Source of the DNA: Deinococcus sp. QL22
GTDB lineage: Bacteria; Deinococcota; Deinococci; Deinococcales; Deinococcaceae
Assembly (NCBI RefSeq): GCF_023370075.1
Contig: NZ_CP097149.1
Coordinates: 1,920,001-1,984,000 of the forward strand
Length of the DNA stretch: 64,000 nucleotides
Direction: 5' to 3'
Part shown: positions 24,856-37,219 of the stretch, in pieces
How the letters are laid out: each line of letters starts with the position of its first letter
Position numbering within the stretch: position 1 is the stretch's first letter
The notes under the pieces: generated by a model
What the model was told of the DNA's origin: nothing
Databases searched by the model: none
The model's input: only the letters and a program-made list of their open reading frames with translations
Program-made: the position numbers and the translations under genes

Positions 24856-25866
24856 CTACCTCACCAATTCCCCGAACCGTTCCACGCACTTCCAGTCGCG
24901 CTGCCAGCCTGCCCAGGAGTGGCCCAACCGCAGTGGGGGCAGCAGATGGGGCGGCACCTCCAGGCCACGCGCCCCGGCAACCGCGCCGACCACGCAGGCC
25001 ACGGTGTCGCTGTCGTTGCCCAGCAGCACGGCGGGTTCCACGCAGGCCTGCCACGTTTCGGCGCGGGCGTGGGCCACCGCCGCTTGCAGGGTATCCAGCA
25101 CATAGCCGCTCTGAGAGTGTATTTTGCCCGCCAAGCCGTCCCGCACACGGGCGCGAACCTGGGTGCGGGCGTCGCGGTCCTGGGCGTGAAAAGTAGTGTT
25201 GGCGTCCCTGCCGTTCACGGTGAAAATATCGCGTTCCAGCAGCACGGCGCGGGCGTCCAGGCTGTCCATCACCTTCAGGCCCAATTCTGCGGCGTCGGTG
25301 TACTCCGTGCCGCCGTGCAGGGCGTCCAAGAAGGCGGTGAAGAATACGCTGGCATGCACGCAGCGGGGATCGGCGTGCGTCAGGGCCGTCACCAACGCCG
25401 ATTCGTGGGCCAATGCTTCCTCGGTACAGCCAGCAATCCAGACCGCCGCGATTCGCATCAGACCGCCGTTGCCTGCACTCTGAAAGTTGCTGCTGGCCCA
25501 GGCACGTGCTCCGCCGTCCAGACCGCCCCCGTGCAGCCCACCTCTGTGCAGCGCGTCGCGGGTCAGGTTGCCCACATCGGGCGGGCCGGTGGCGATCCAG
25601 TCTTGCAGGCCCGCCAGCACACCTTCCAGCCCATTCTGCTTGGAGTAGCCCAGCAGGGTGGCCGCCACCATCTGGCTGTCGTCGGTCGCCTCGCCGGGCG
25701 CAAAGCCGAACACGCTGCCGGGCTGGTAGTCGTTAAATGTGTCGCCGTAGTGGGAGCGGATCGCCTCGGGCGTCTTAAATTCGGTGGCCGCGCCGAGGGC
25801 ATCGGCGGCACTCAGCGAAAGCAGGGTCTTCAGGCGGGCCTGCCGGGTGGGGGGAGAGGAAGTCAT
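24856..25866 (-). CDS. ADP-ribosylglycohydrolase (DraG/ARH family)
   Basis: A 336-residue hydrolase that removes ADP-ribose from proteins or small molecules using two metal ions. The first metal motif is ATDDSQMVAATL (D62, D63, S64); the second is GNDSDTVACVVGA (D285, D287). Both are intact, so the enzyme should be active. All-alpha architecture and length fit the DraG/ARH family. It lies 37 bases downstream of a gene with an ADP-ribosyltransferase-like pattern, which makes a writer-eraser pair plausible. No nitrogenase genes, the classical DraG context, are present. Confidence 0.9.
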   Translation of the reverse strand: MTSSPPTRQARLKTLLSLSAADALGAATEFKTPEAIRSHYGDTFNDYQPGSVFGFAPGEATDDSQMVAATLLGYSKQNGLEGVLAGLQDWIATGPPDVGNLTRDALHRGGLHGGGLDGGARAWASSNFQSAGNGGLMRIAAVWIAGCTEEALAHESALVTALTHADPRCVHASVFFTAFLDALHGGTEYTDAAELGLKVMDSLDARAVLLERDIFTVNGRDANTTFHAQDRDARTQVRARVRDGLAGKIHSQSGYVLDTLQAAVAHARAETWQACVEPAVLLGNDSDTVACVVGAVAGARGLEVPPHLLPPLRLGHSWAGWQRDWKCVERFGELVR

Positions 25867-25903
25867 CCGGTCATTCTCTCCCGCTTTCTGCCCCCGTGCT
25901 GCC

Positions 25904-26599
25904 TCAATCTAGCCACGGAAAGCCCCAAGGATCGGCCATACACCGCGCATCAATGGTGTCGGCGTGGTGGGTGCGCACCGGCAAAGGAAAGTCAGCGGGA
26001 GACATGGGCACGCACAGCACAGGACGCACCGGGTTGGGGTTGATCCACTGCGGTTCCCTGACCTCGCCTACGCCGGGCCACTGGTAGGGCGGCATCTCCT
26101 CAAAGCCCTCTGGCGGCAGCACATACACGCTGCCGGGCCTCAGCAGCGCTCTGCCGTCTGTCGGCTGCACCTCGCCGCCCCGATCATACGGAGCCAGCGA
26201 CAAGAAGTAGCGCGTCGTAGACCACTGGCCCTCTGGCCCGCGCCGCTGCATTACCATATTCAGCATCCGCTTGACCTCTGATTTGTCGCGCAGGGCGTAC
26301 ATCAGTGCCCACAGGCCATCGGAACTGGCAAACACCCCGGTACGGCCACTGAACGGGTCGCCGCTCAGGTCATGGGGAGTCCGGGCCTCGAAGGTCTGAA
26401 TATCGGCGCGGGAAGAACCGTGCAGCAGCCAGCCTTCACGGGCCAACCATTCCAGAAACAGCCAGCGGGGAACACCCGGCGGGAGGTGCGTGAGGTCGCG
26501 GGTTTCAAAAGCCGCCTGGAAAGCGTCCAGCGCCGTTGCAGGCAACTTGACTCGCGGTGCTTCCAGCATCCAGCCGTCTGCTCTTAAAGCCTCTGTCAT
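25904..26599 (-). CDS. Uncharacterised protein with an ADP-ribosyltransferase-like motif order
   Basis: A 231-residue protein, not a named family I can assert. Three blocks recall the PARP/Tpt1-type ART fold: LLHGSS (H60, G61), GVFASSDGLWALMYAL (88-103), and GSVYVLPPEGFEE (156-168), where a Tyr and a late Glu or Gln would complete an H-Y-E style site. The C-terminal region (NPVRPVLCVPMSPADFP) looks like an extra conserved beta part. The start ATG overlaps the stop of the upstream thioredoxin-like gene by 4 bases; a longer frame to 26647 is less likely. The ADP-ribosylglycohydrolase follows. The assignment is by pattern only. Confidence 0.6.
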   Translation of the reverse strand: MTEALRADGWMLEAPRVKLPATALDAFQAAFETRDLTHLPPGVPRWLFLEWLAREGWLLHGSSRADIQTFEARTPHDLSGDPFSGRTGVFASSDGLWALMYALRDKSEVKRMLNMVMQRRGPEGQWSTTRYFLSLAPYDRGGEVQPTDGRALLRPGSVYVLPPEGFEEMPPYQWPGVGEVREPQWINPNPVRPVLCVPMSPADFPLPVRTHHADTIDARCMADPWGFPWLD

Positions 26600-27075
26600 C
26601 TCGGCGCTTCCTCTTGTGCCTGCACCTGTTCTTCCAACAGATACCACAGCCGCGTCTGAGCGTTTTCCTGACTGCCGTACACACTCCGGATCAGTTCGCC
26701 GCCCGCTGAAAATGCCAGAGTATGGGGCGTGCCTTCCGTCTGCCAGGCGCGGGCCAACTCGCCGCTTACGTCCAGTGCCACCGGAAACGGCAGCCGCGCA
26801 AAGTGTTGGGCAAAGCGGATCAGCGTCGGTTCCACGTCAGCCCGCTCCAGCAGGCGGTGGCCAAGGCTGGTATGCAGCGCCAGTACCTCTACCCGCTTCC
26901 CAAATTCGGCGTGCAGGCGCTTCAGAAAGGGAATTCCACGCGACACACAGCCCGGACATTCCAGATTGAAGGTCATGACCAGACCGGGCCGAGTCCACTG
27001 GGCGGGCGGCGGTACGGGTGCGCCATGCACAAAATCGCTGGGCGCGGGCCAGGGCAAGGGCGCGGGTCTGTCCAT
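26596..27075 (-). CDS. Thioredoxin-fold protein (TlpA/AhpC-TSA-like)
   Basis: A 159-residue protein with a thioredoxin-like fold: the active-site pair CPGC (C40, C43) follows strand VMTFNLE, and a cis-proline loop EGTPHTLAF lies near residue 115. No signal peptide is visible, so it should be cytoplasmic. It may act as a thiol reductase. It is the first gene of the operon containing the ART-like protein and the ADP-ribosylglycohydrolase. TACGCT lies 6 bases before the ATG, supporting a leaderless start. Divergent from the solute-binding protein across 44 bp. Confidence 0.83.
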   Translation of the reverse strand: MDRPAPLPWPAPSDFVHGAPVPPPAQWTRPGLVMTFNLECPGCVSRGIPFLKRLHAEFGKRVEVLALHTSLGHRLLERADVEPTLIRFAQHFARLPFPVALDVSGELARAWQTEGTPHTLAFSAGGELIRSVYGSQENAQTRLWYLLEEQVQAQEEAPR

Positions 27076-27081
27076 GTATGC

Positions 27082-27113
27082 AGCGTACCGCCTGTGTAGT
27101 GCGGGTCTATTCT
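27082..27113. promoter_or_regulatory. Back-to-back leaderless promoters
   Basis: In a 44-bp gap, TACGCT on the minus strand (27087-27082) lies 6 bases before the thioredoxin-like ATG, and TATTCT on the plus strand (27108-27113) lies 6 bases before the solute-binding protein ATG. The two -35 regions would overlap, so transcription of the two genes may compete. Confidence 0.5.
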
Positions 27114-27119
27114 GAACCC

Positions 27120-27878
27120 ATGAAACCTGTCTTGCTGCTGTCGGCCCTGCTCCTGTCGTCTTCTGCTGTGGCCGCCACCGTCGCGCAGGTCAAGGCCAAA
27201 GGCGTGCTGGTGCTGGGCACCGATCCCACCTTCAATCCCTTCGAGTTCAAGGGGCCGGACGGCCAGATTCAGGGCTTCGACATCGATATTGCCCGTGCGG
27301 TGGCCCGCGATCTGGGCGTCAAATTGGAGATTCGGGCGGTGGGCTTCGGGGCGCTGATGCCGCAATCGGTCACGTCTGGGCGCGTGGACATGGCCATGAG
27401 CGCCATTACCATCACATCGGAGCGGGCCAAAGTGGTCAGTTTTAGCCAGCCGTATTACCGCAGCGCACAGGTGTTTATCGTGCGGGGCGGCAATCCCAAC
27501 AAGTTCGCCTGGCCCGCCGACGTAAGAGGAAAAACTATTGGCGTGCAGGCCAATACCACCGGGCAGTACGTGGCAGGCGACGTGCTGAAGCCCAAAGGCG
27601 CGACTCTGAAGGTGTACGACGACTTCGCCGCCGGGCTGACCGATGTGCGTGTAGGCCGAATCGCCGCCCTGATCGGAGACGCGCCCACCGTGACCGACCT
27701 GCAAAAACGGTTGCCGGGGCAATTTGCACAGGCAGGCAAAGACCTGGCCGCCGAAGATTACGGCATGGTGTTCGCCAAAAACAGCGATCTGGCCGCTGCC
27801 GCCAACCGCACCCTCGCCAAAATGAAAGCCAACGGGGAATATCAGAAGCTGCTAAACAAGTGGATCGTGCAGAAATAG
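27120..27878 (+). CDS. Polar amino-acid-type ABC transporter substrate-binding protein
   Basis: A 252-residue periplasmic-binding-protein of the SBP_bac_3 family. A signal peptide (VLLLSALLLSSSAVAA) covers residues 4-19 with no lipobox cysteine. TDPTFNPFEFKGPDGQIQGF and DLGVKLEIRAVGFGALMPQS are typical of glutamine/arginine-type binders, and RVDMAMSAITITSERA is the domain hinge signature. No permease or ATPase gene adjoins it, so it is an orphan receptor. The ligand is unknown. The start follows TATTCT by 6 bases; the upstream open frame was rejected because it lacks a signal peptide. Confidence 0.9.
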   Translation: MKPVLLLSALLLSSSAVAATVAQVKAKGVLVLGTDPTFNPFEFKGPDGQIQGFDIDIARAVARDLGVKLEIRAVGFGALMPQSVTSGRVDMAMSAITITSERAKVVSFSQPYYRSAQVFIVRGGNPNKFAWPADVRGKTIGVQANTTGQYVAGDVLKPKGATLKVYDDFAAGLTDVRVGRIAALIGDAPTVTDLQKRLPGQFAQAGKDLAAEDYGMVFAKNSDLAAAANRTLAKMKANGEYQKLLNKWIVQK

Positions 27879-28073
27879 GAGGGCGGGAAGTGGATTGTTG
27901 ATCGTAAACCTGTGAACCGTGGATATATGATCGTGGAGATGTGAAATGAAGCTTTAGCGTTGTTGCCAAGGTTTAAAGCCAATAGCCCGATGCACACGCC
28001 CACCCACGCTTTTCCCACGTTCTCCGATCTACCCACCACGTTCCCGGCACGGCGCGCCCCTATACTTGGCCGC

Positions 28074-28697
28074 GTGCTCAAGTCCCCCTATCACGGCGGC
28101 CACCTCGAGGTCATTGTCGGCCCCATGTTCAGCGGCAAAAGCGAGGAACTGATTCGCCGCATCACGCGGGCCGTGATTGCGCGGCAGCGGGTTCGGGTCT
28201 TCAAGCCGCTGTTGGATGACCGCTACCACCTGTCGGCAGTGGCGAGCCATGCAGGGCGCACCGTAGATGCCGTCGCCGTGCGCGATGCGGCGGGCATTCG
28301 CAGCAATCTGGCGCTAGACGGAGGCAGCGAAACCACCCTGTTGGGCCTGCCTGGTGGCGTCCTGCCCGATGTGGTGGGCATAGACGAAGTGCAGTTTTTT
28401 GGAGCCGGTCTCGTGCCGCTCGCGCTGGAATTGGCGGGTCAGGGTGTGCGTGTGATTCTGGCGGGCTTAGACCTTGATTTCCGCGCCGAACCCTTTGGCC
28501 CCATGCCCGAACTGCTGGCCCGCGCCGAAAGTGTAGAAAAACTGACCGCCATCTGTACCGTCTGCGGCGCTCCGGCCACCCGTTCCCAGCGGCTTATTGG
28601 CGACCGCCCCGCCCGTTTCGACGATCCGGTGGTCTTGGTCGGCGCACAGGAAAGCTATGAGGCCCGCTGCCGGGTTCATCATGAAGTGGCGAACTGA
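28074..28697 (+). CDS. tdk: Thymidine kinase (type II)
   Basis: Phosphorylates thymidine in the salvage pathway. The P-loop [10 protein letters not shown] has K22, and Walker B is IDEVQFF (D104, E105). The lasso domain has a zinc knuckle beginning CTVCG and ending YEARCRVHH, where the fourth ligand appears to be histidine. From the GTG at 28074 the protein has 207 residues, the family's usual size, and TATACT lies 7 bases before it. Upstream ATG codons at 27960 and 27990 would add an unconserved tail. The leaderless GTG start is therefore preferred. Confidence 0.93.
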   Translation: MLKSPYHGGHLEVIVGPMFSGKSEELIRRITRAVIARQRVRVFKPLLDDRYHLSAVASHAGRTVDAVAVRDAAGIRSNLALDGGSETTLLGLPGGVLPDVVGIDEVQFFGAGLVPLALELAGQGVRVILAGLDLDFRAEPFGPMPELLARAESVEKLTAICTVCGAPATRSQRLIGDRPARFDDPVVLVGAQESYEARCRVHHEVAN

Positions 28698-28895
28698 GTA
28701 AACAGGCTCTCCGGAAGTTGCCTGCTCCTTCCCAATTACGTTATGGCTCCGCGGCAAGTGTAGATGAAGGCCGTGAACGGGTTACTTGGGTTTTATAAAT
28801 GATTTGATGTGGGAAGAAGTTATACTGCTGGCGTCCTTGAACTTTTTCCTCAGCCCCCGCCAGATTGTGCCCCGCCCCGCTCTGGCTGGAGGCGC

Positions 28896-30008
28896 ATGAA
28901 GCCGGTGCGCCCTCTGCCCATTTCCGAAGGCGAACGCTGGATATTGACGCAGCGCCGGATGTTTTTGGTGCTGACGCTGCTCGGTACGGTGAGCGTGGGC
29001 GCGGCCCTGTGGGTACAGGCCCCCGATTTCGATCCGCTGGACAAAGTGGCCTTGCCGCTGCTGGCCCTGATGTTGGTGGGGCTCGATCTGGGCCTGACCC
29101 TGCGCCGCATCAGCCTCAGCTTGGCGTTCCGCACCATTTACATCGCAACGTCCATCTACCTTTTACTGGCTCTGCACCAACAATTCCGGGTCTTTGTGCC
29201 CATACATAACAACCTCAGCGAGAACACGTATTGGTTTCCGGTGTTGTACGCCGCCGCCTTCCTGACCTTTCCGACTCGCCGGGCTGTGGTCGTGGCGGGC
29301 GCACTTTTTGGGCTGTCTGCCCTGATCAGTGGCGGGCACCTGTACAGCATGTTGCAGGCCGGCCCAAATCCCCGGTTGGTGGGCGCGGTGGTGCAATTTT
29401 TGCTGGTCGGCGGCGTCATGGTGGCTGTGCAGGGCACCTTCAGCTTTCAGCGGATGCAATTGTTGGCCGCCCGCGCCGCTGCCTACACCGACGCCCTGAC
29501 CGGACTGGCCAACCGCCGCGCCGCAGAGGAGCATCTGACCGCCCTCTACGTCCGCAAACAGCCGTTCACGCTGGTGCTGTTCGACCTCGATCACTTTAAA
29601 TCGGTCAACGATCAGCACGGCCACGCCACGGGCGACCTGGTGCTGAAGGGCGTGTCGAGCGCGGCCCGCAGCCACCTCCCCTCAGAGGGTCTGGCAGCCC
29701 GCTGGGGCGGCGAGGAGTTTTTATTGGTGTTGCCCCCGCTGCCCGCTTTGCAGGTGCGGGCCATGCTCGACCTGTTGCGTGCCCAATTGCGCGAACAGCG
29801 TTACGGCGCAGTCGACGGCCTGACCGCCAGTTTCGGGGTCGCCACCGCCCGGCCCGGCGACCATCCCGACGACATCCTGACCCGCGCCGACGCCGCCATG
29901 TACGCCGCCAAGCGGCAGGGCCGCAACGACATCAAGATGGCAGAGTTACGCCGCACGCAATTTGGCAACCCACCCGTGCTGCCGGGAAAGCAGCGCCCAG
30001 ATGCCTAG
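28896..30008 (+). CDS. Membrane diguanylate cyclase (GGDEF)
   Basis: A 370-residue protein with about six hydrophobic segments between residues 22 and 185, then a GGDEF domain. The active loop is GGEEF (271-275), a competent variant, after DALTGLANRRAAEE and FDLDHFKSVNDQHGHATGD. It should make cyclic-di-GMP from two GTP. No EAL domain or obvious RxxD inhibitory site stands out directly before the loop (LAARW precedes it). GGAGG precedes the ATG. TATACT at 28821-28826 is a likely -10 box. The sensed signal is unknown. Confidence 0.92.
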   Translation: MKPVRPLPISEGERWILTQRRMFLVLTLLGTVSVGAALWVQAPDFDPLDKVALPLLALMLVGLDLGLTLRRISLSLAFRTIYIATSIYLLLALHQQFRVFVPIHNNLSENTYWFPVLYAAAFLTFPTRRAVVVAGALFGLSALISGGHLYSMLQAGPNPRLVGAVVQFLLVGGVMVAVQGTFSFQRMQLLAARAAAYTDALTGLANRRAAEEHLTALYVRKQPFTLVLFDLDHFKSVNDQHGHATGDLVLKGVSSAARSHLPSEGLAARWGGEEFLLVLPPLPALQVRAMLDLLRAQLREQRYGAVDGLTASFGVATARPGDHPDDILTRADAAMYAAKRQGRNDIKMAELRRTQFGNPPVLPGKQRPDA

Positions 30009-30099
30009 AGCATTTGTGAGGAGGAAGTGGTGAGCCGGCAGTGGGGAAAAAGTTGTGGGCCAAGACTCACGGCTCAGACCCCTGCCCCACATCAGGCTT

Positions 30100-30210
30100 T
30101 TAGCGCAGCACTCCGGCCCAGACCAGCAGCAGCCACAGCACCACTGGAATAGCCAGCGAGCCGACGATCAGCTTGAGCAGTCTCCACCAGTCGTTCAAAA
30201 ATTCCCGCAT
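30100..30210 (-). CDS. Small membrane peptide (36 residues)
   Basis: A 36-codon frame starting [14 protein letters not shown] and continuing into about 20 hydrophobic residues (VVLWLLLVW core), ending AGVLR. A single-pass membrane peptide with a short amphipathic N-terminus is the natural reading. TACCCT on the minus strand (30222-30217) lies exactly 6 bases before the ATG, the same box and spacing as at the hydrolase gene near 56.9 kb. Too short for routine gene calling. Function unknown. Confidence 0.55.
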   Translation of the reverse strand: MREFLNDWWRLLKLIVGSLAIPVVLWLLLVWAGVLR

Positions 30211-30324
30211 GGCTGTAGGGTAACAGGAGGAGGGCGGGACGTTTTGCGTGGTGGCTCACCGTGCTGAAGACATTCTTGAAGTGTGTCCAAAGCCTCAGAG
30301 GGTTTCTCTGTCCTAAACTGACGT

Positions 30325-31959
30325 ATGACCCTCAGTAAGTTGGCTGGCCTCCCCGCCCCGCAATCCCTGCTGACCAACATCCCGCGCTTGATAGCGCATT
30401 ACTACGAAACCCGCCCGAATGTGGCCGATCCCCTCCAGCGCGTGGCGTTCGGCACCAGCGGGCACCGGGGAACCAGTGTCAACGGGTCATTCAACGAGGC
30501 GCACATTCTGGCTGTTACGCAGGCGGTGGCCGAACACCGTGTGTCGGTGGGCATCACGGGGCCGCTGTTTATGGGCCTCGATACCCATGCCCTCAGCGAA
30601 CCCGCGTGGAGTACAGCGCTGCAAGTGCTGGTGGCCAACGGCGTGCGCGTGTGCGTGCAGCCCGGATTCTTTACGCCCACGCCCCTGATCAGTCACGCGA
30701 TTCTGGCCCACAACCGCGCTGGTGTGGGCGGCCTCGCCGACGGCATCGTGATCACGCCCAGCCACAATCCTCCCCAAGACGGCGGCTTCAAGTACAACCC
30801 ACCGTCCGGCGGCCCCGCCGATACCGACGTGACGGGTGTGGTACAGGCCCGCGCCAACGCCATTCTGGAAAACGGCCTGCGCGACGTGAAGCGCGTGACC
30901 CTGACCGAGGCGATGGAAGCCCTGGAAACGTTTGATTTCATCACGCCTTACGTGGATCAACTACCCGAAGTGGTGGACTTGGACGCCATCCGCCAGAGCG
31001 GCGTCCACATCGGCATTGATCCATTGGGCGGCAGCAGTTTACCCGTCTGGGAAGCGATTCAGGCGCAATACAACCTGAACCTCAAGATTGTCAATACTGC
31101 CGTTGACCCGCGCTTCGCCTTTATGAGCGTAGACCGCGACGGCAAGATCAGAATGGACTGCTCCAGCCCCTACGCGATGGCGAGCCTGCTGCGCCTGAAA
31201 GACGATTTTGACGTGTCAATCGGCAATGACCCCGACGCTGACCGTCACGGTATCGTCACGGCGTCCGGCCTTCTCAATCCTAACCATTACCTCGCCGTCA
31301 TGATCGAATATCTGTTCCAGAATCGCCCCGGCTGGCGGGCAGATGCGGGCATCGGCAAAACGCTGGTGTCCAGTGCGCTGATAGACCGTGTGGCGGCGGG
31401 TATCGGGCGGCGGTTGGTGGAGGTTCCGGTGGGCTTCAAATACTTCGTGGAAGGCTTGCTGGACGGCTCTCTCGGCTTCGGCGGCGAGGAATCGGCGGGC
31501 GCGAGCTTTCTCCGTATGAACGGCGGCGCGTGGAGCACCGACAAGGACGGCCTGATTCCCGGCCTGCTGGCCGCCGAGATGACCGCCAAAACCGGGCAGA
31601 CGCCGGGGCAACGCTTTGCTGCCCTGACGGAGCGATACGGCGCAACCGCCTATGACCGTCAGGACGCGCCCGCCAACGCCGCACAAAAGAAGGTTCTGGG
31701 CAACTTATCCCCTGAACAGGTCACGGCCACCACGCTGGGCGGCGACCCGATTACGGGCAAGCTGACCCGCGCTCCCGGCAACGGCGCAGGCATCGGCGGC
31801 CTCAAGGTCACCACCGATCAGGCGTGGTTCGCGGCCCGTCCCAGCGGCACCGAGGATGTGTATAAAATCTACGCCGAATCCTTCCGGGGCGCGGATCATT
31901 TGCAAACGGTGATGGAAGAAGCCCGCAAGGTAGTTTCGGCGGCCTTGGGGTCTGTATGA
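30325..31959 (+). CDS. pgm: Phosphoglucomutase (alpha-D-glucose-specific)
   Basis: Interconverts glucose-1-phosphate and glucose-6-phosphate. The 544-residue length and the N-terminal [18 protein letters not shown] match the E. coli Pgm type rather than PMM/ManB. The phosphoserine is S146 in [11 protein letters not shown]. The metal loop [10 protein letters not shown] and sugar loop [10 protein letters not shown] are intact. The phosphate-binding [16 protein letters not shown] lies near the end. TAAACT lies 5 bases before the ATG, another leaderless pattern. The stop overlaps the next gene by 4 bases. Confidence 0.95.
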   Translation: MTLSKLAGLPAPQSLLTNIPRLIAHYYETRPNVADPLQRVAFGTSGHRGTSVNGSFNEAHILAVTQAVAEHRVSVGITGPLFMGLDTHALSEPAWSTALQVLVANGVRVCVQPGFFTPTPLISHAILAHNRAGVGGLADGIVITPSHNPPQDGGFKYNPPSGGPADTDVTGVVQARANAILENGLRDVKRVTLTEAMEALETFDFITPYVDQLPEVVDLDAIRQSGVHIGIDPLGGSSLPVWEAIQAQYNLNLKIVNTAVDPRFAFMSVDRDGKIRMDCSSPYAMASLLRLKDDFDVSIGNDPDADRHGIVTASGLLNPNHYLAVMIEYLFQNRPGWRADAGIGKTLVSSALIDRVAAGIGRRLVEVPVGFKYFVEGLLDGSLGFGGEESAGASFLRMNGGAWSTDKDGLIPGLLAAEMTAKTGQTPGQRFAALTERYGATAYDRQDAPANAAQKKVLGNLSPEQVTATTLGGDPITGKLTRAPGNGAGIGGLKVTTDQAWFAARPSGTEDVYKIYAESFRGADHLQTVMEEARKVVSAALGSV

Positions 31960-32438
31960 CCAAAACAGACAGATTCAGTGTGAATCCCGACCTCAGCACG
32001 CACACCATCATCACCCGCGAGGAAATTACGGATGTGGAATTCGACTGGTTCGCTGCTGACCAGGCGGGCCATGTCGCCCAGTTCCTCGCGGCGGGCGATC
32101 CCACCGTTCCCGCCGCCGCCCTCGCTTCCGAGGAACTGCTGGAAGCCCTGCACGTCTGGATCGACGTTCGCCCCGAAACCGAGGAACCCAACGCGCCAGC
32201 GGGCGGTTTCGACGAACACCTGACGCCGCCCCAACGCCGGGGAGCCTACGTGTACGACCACATTCCGGGTGAAGTGGGCCTGTACCGCTTGGTAGCCGCG
32301 CCCCGCACGCCGTTCACCGTGGCCGAATTGCCCGACTATTTGCAGGCGTATCTGGCGGGCCTGAAACTGGAGGTGCGTTTCGGCGCGGCGAAGATCTGGG
32401 TGGATGAAGAAGGGGGCGTGGGGGAAGCGGCAGGGTGA
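31956..32438 (+). CDS. Hypothetical protein translationally coupled to pgm
   Basis: A 160-residue acidic protein, not recognised. [27 protein letters not shown] at 22-48 (core [13 protein letters not shown]) resembles the opening of many small uncharacterised proteins, some of them immunity-like. [18 protein letters not shown] and a C-terminal [13 protein letters not shown] add probable beta strands. No membrane segment is seen. It overlaps the pgm stop by 4 bases, but no metabolic link to Pgm is evident. Confidence 0.7.
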   Translation: MTKTDRFSVNPDLSTHTIITREEITDVEFDWFAADQAGHVAQFLAAGDPTVPAAALASEELLEALHVWIDVRPETEEPNAPAGGFDEHLTPPQRRGAYVYDHIPGEVGLYRLVAAPRTPFTVAELPDYLQAYLAGLKLEVRFGAAKIWVDEEGGVGEAAG

Positions 32439-32499
32439 AGCGTAGACGGATTGCAGGCAAGTAATAAGTTAAAACACTCTGTTTTGCATTGGAGATGTG

Positions 32500-32889
32500 A
32501 TGGATGTATCGGATGCAGTCCTAGATAGAATTGGACGTTTATTTGTGGATGCAAGGGATGCAACTATATCTAACTACGATAGATACACTTCAGATAAGCC
32601 GGGTGGAAAGTATGGACAATTTATTAATGGCATATATCAAGGCATAGGTGATGATTCCAAAGAGGCTTTTGCGGCTCTTTTACCTTGCATCGTAGACGAG
32701 ACTTTAAGGATAGTCTTACAATTGCTTGACGAGCGGCTGGACAGGATTCTGCTGAAGGTAGAGGAAGAAGGGGTAGAAAGATCGCCCTACGACTTTACGG
32801 ACGCACTTGAAGCTGAATACGATCCTGAAGACGGTTGGGTACACAGATTCAGTCAGCAGCGAATCGTTGAAATGGAGCGCGATTTCTAA
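32500..32889 (+). CDS. AT-rich hypothetical protein
   Basis: A 129-residue, strongly acidic, mostly helical protein of unknown function. Base composition of its first 250 bases is clearly more AT-rich than the neighbours, with many rare A/T-ending codons, which suggests recent transfer. Short segments such as LLDERLDRILLKVEEEG look like a long amphipathic helix. A GTG directly before the ATG is an alternative start. With the preceding hypothetical it forms a small accessory patch between pgm and the ribosomal cluster. Confidence 0.6.
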   Translation: MDVSDAVLDRIGRLFVDARDATISNYDRYTSDKPGGKYGQFINGIYQGIGDDSKEAFAALLPCIVDETLRIVLQLLDERLDRILLKVEEEGVERSPYDFTDALEAEYDPEDGWVHRFSQQRIVEMERDF

Positions 32890-32960
32890 ATTTTAAAAGC
32901 TGCTTTATATGACCTCTCTGCTCACAGCCTTATGCTCACCACACTGAGTTAGACCACGCC

Positions 32961-33234
32961 TTGCGCCCCTGCCCCTTCTCGCGCTATGCTACTTCGGTTG
33001 AAAACTGCCTCGGTACAGGGTTGCACCGGGGGGTTTCTCGGCACGCGCGGTTTACGAATGTTTGGCCCTGCAAGGAGGCCGATGCTGACGGCTTCTCCAA
33101 GCCAGCGGCCCGTCTAAGTACGCGCAGATCACCTCAGGCCCCACAGCCAACCCGAACCTGCCCCCAGGAGTGGGCGGGACTCCACGCACGCAATCTCAGA
33201 AGTTTGATCTGGTTCTACAGAGGAGTGATTTACC
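32961..33234 (+). promoter_or_regulatory. str operon promoter and long rpsL leader
   Basis: TTGCGC (32961-32966), an 18-bp spacer and TATGCT (32985-32990) are the best promoter. The transcript would begin near 32997, leaving a leader of about 240 bases with no gene before rpsL. GAGGAG (33220-33225) is the rpsL ribosome binding site. The leader contains several GC-rich inverted segments but no single convincing structure by eye. Ribosomal operons often regulate through such leaders. Confidence 0.5.
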
Positions 33235-33654
<420 letters not shown>

Positions 33655-33823
33655 TCCCCACCGGGTGTAGAAGCGCAAGGGTGACTTTGCAGCTCCGCCC
33701 ACCGGGTTCTTTTTGTGCAGGTGCCGCCCCTCTACTTCGGCGTTATGCCAGAGGTGAGGCCAATACAGCAGTTTCAGTTCCACTCTCAGTTTGCCTGATT
33801 ACAGGCGCTTTTAAGGAGTCAAC

Positions 33824-34294
<471 letters not shown>

Positions 34295-34338
34295 TACCCC
34301 ACCCTTGCGCCGCTGCGAGGCGGTTCAAACGGGGACGA

Positions 34339-34381
34339 AGATGGACAGCGGCGCGTCAGCCTCGCTGTTCCATCTTTTTTT
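34339..34381 (+). terminator. Terminator between rpsG and fusA
   Basis: AGATGGACAGCG (34339-34350) pairs with CGCTGTTCCATCT (34363-34375) with one bulged base, then at least seven T. It is one of the strongest terminators in the window, in a place where many bacteria continue the str operon. Confidence 0.85.
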
Positions 34382-34456
34382 ACCGATCTGTACCAGCAGT
34401 CAGCCCTGATCCACTTCACTGACCCCTATGGCTTAAACTTGGATCAATTCAGAATT

Positions 34457-34466
34457 GTGTTAACAC
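34457..34466 (+). promoter_or_regulatory. GTGTTAACAC palindrome upstream of fusA
   Basis: A perfect 10-bp palindrome 43 bases before the fusA ATG. TTGGAT 16 bases before TAACAC gives a possible promoter overlapping it. Either a regulator site or simply the -10 region; low confidence. Confidence 0.3.
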
Positions 34467-34508
34467 TGCGGTGACGTGACACGTTGCCCTTCAGAATCAG
34501 GGAGTCTT

Positions 34509-36602
<2,094 letters not shown>

Positions 36603-36629
36603 ACACCAAGCTCTAGCTCAGTCTAGATA

Positions 36630-36663
36630 AAAAGCCCCTGCCTTAACTGGTGGGGGCTTTTTG
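36630..36663 (+). terminator. fusA terminator
   Basis: AAAAAGCCCC (36630-36639) and GGGGCTTTTT (36654-36663) form a 10-bp stem with a 14-base loop, ending in a T-run that is part of the stem. The structure can work in both directions. Confidence 0.85.
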
Positions 36664-36709
36664 ATGATTCTGCGCCGGTGCCCTTCTTACTGCATGTTAC
36701 TTTGACGCC

Positions 36710-37111
36710 ATGAAGCCGCAAAAACTGTCTTGGGTCACCACGCCACTGTTGATCATGTTCATTTTGCAGTTGTTGGGATTGGCCGTGTTGCCTTTCTTGG
36801 CTCCGCTGATTAACAGCATCACGAGCGAGGCGGCCACCGATCCGACCAGCGGCATCACTGCAGATCAGTTGAGCCTGCTGCGGGTTTTTACAGGGGCGAC
36901 ACTCTGGGTGAGTTTTGTTATTGCGGCGGCCTGGGCAGCATTTACTTTTCTGACCTACCGGGCGATGGGGCAGGGGAGAGGCTGGGCCAGAGTCGCCGCC
37001 ATCGTCATTGCCATTCTGAGCCTGCTGAATTTCCCCATCGGCACCATTTTGGGTGTGCTGATCCTGATCGGCGCGTTTGACCCGGACGTGCAAAGCTTTG
37101 CCAGCCGGTAA
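36710..37111 (+). CDS. Small four-helix membrane protein (paralogue 1)
   Basis: A 133-residue protein with hydrophobic segments at about 8-33, 62-84, 95-115 and 112-128. The end, FPIGTILGVLILIGAFDPDVQSF, is shared in pattern with the next gene. GRGWARVAAIVIAILSLLNFPIGT marks a conserved family motif seen in small DUF4064-like membrane proteins. TACTTT lies 6 bases before the ATG, so it is probably leaderless. Function unknown. Confidence 0.75.
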   Translation: MKPQKLSWVTTPLLIMFILQLLGLAVLPFLAPLINSITSEAATDPTSGITADQLSLLRVFTGATLWVSFVIAAAWAAFTFLTYRAMGQGRGWARVAAIVIAILSLLNFPIGTILGVLILIGAFDPDVQSFASR

Positions 37112-37219
37112 ACGGTAAACACAGGCGCTAAACCGTGCTGACCCGCTGGGCCGCCTCATTCCGTTTGGAGTCGGGCGACCTCCTCACCGGCACATCCCCC
37201 ATAGGCTAGGCTGGGCGTG

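Noticed and set aside
24856..25866. Nitrogenase-regulating DraG
   Set aside because: The family motifs fit, but no DraT or nif gene is in the window, so a nitrogen-fixation role is unsupported.
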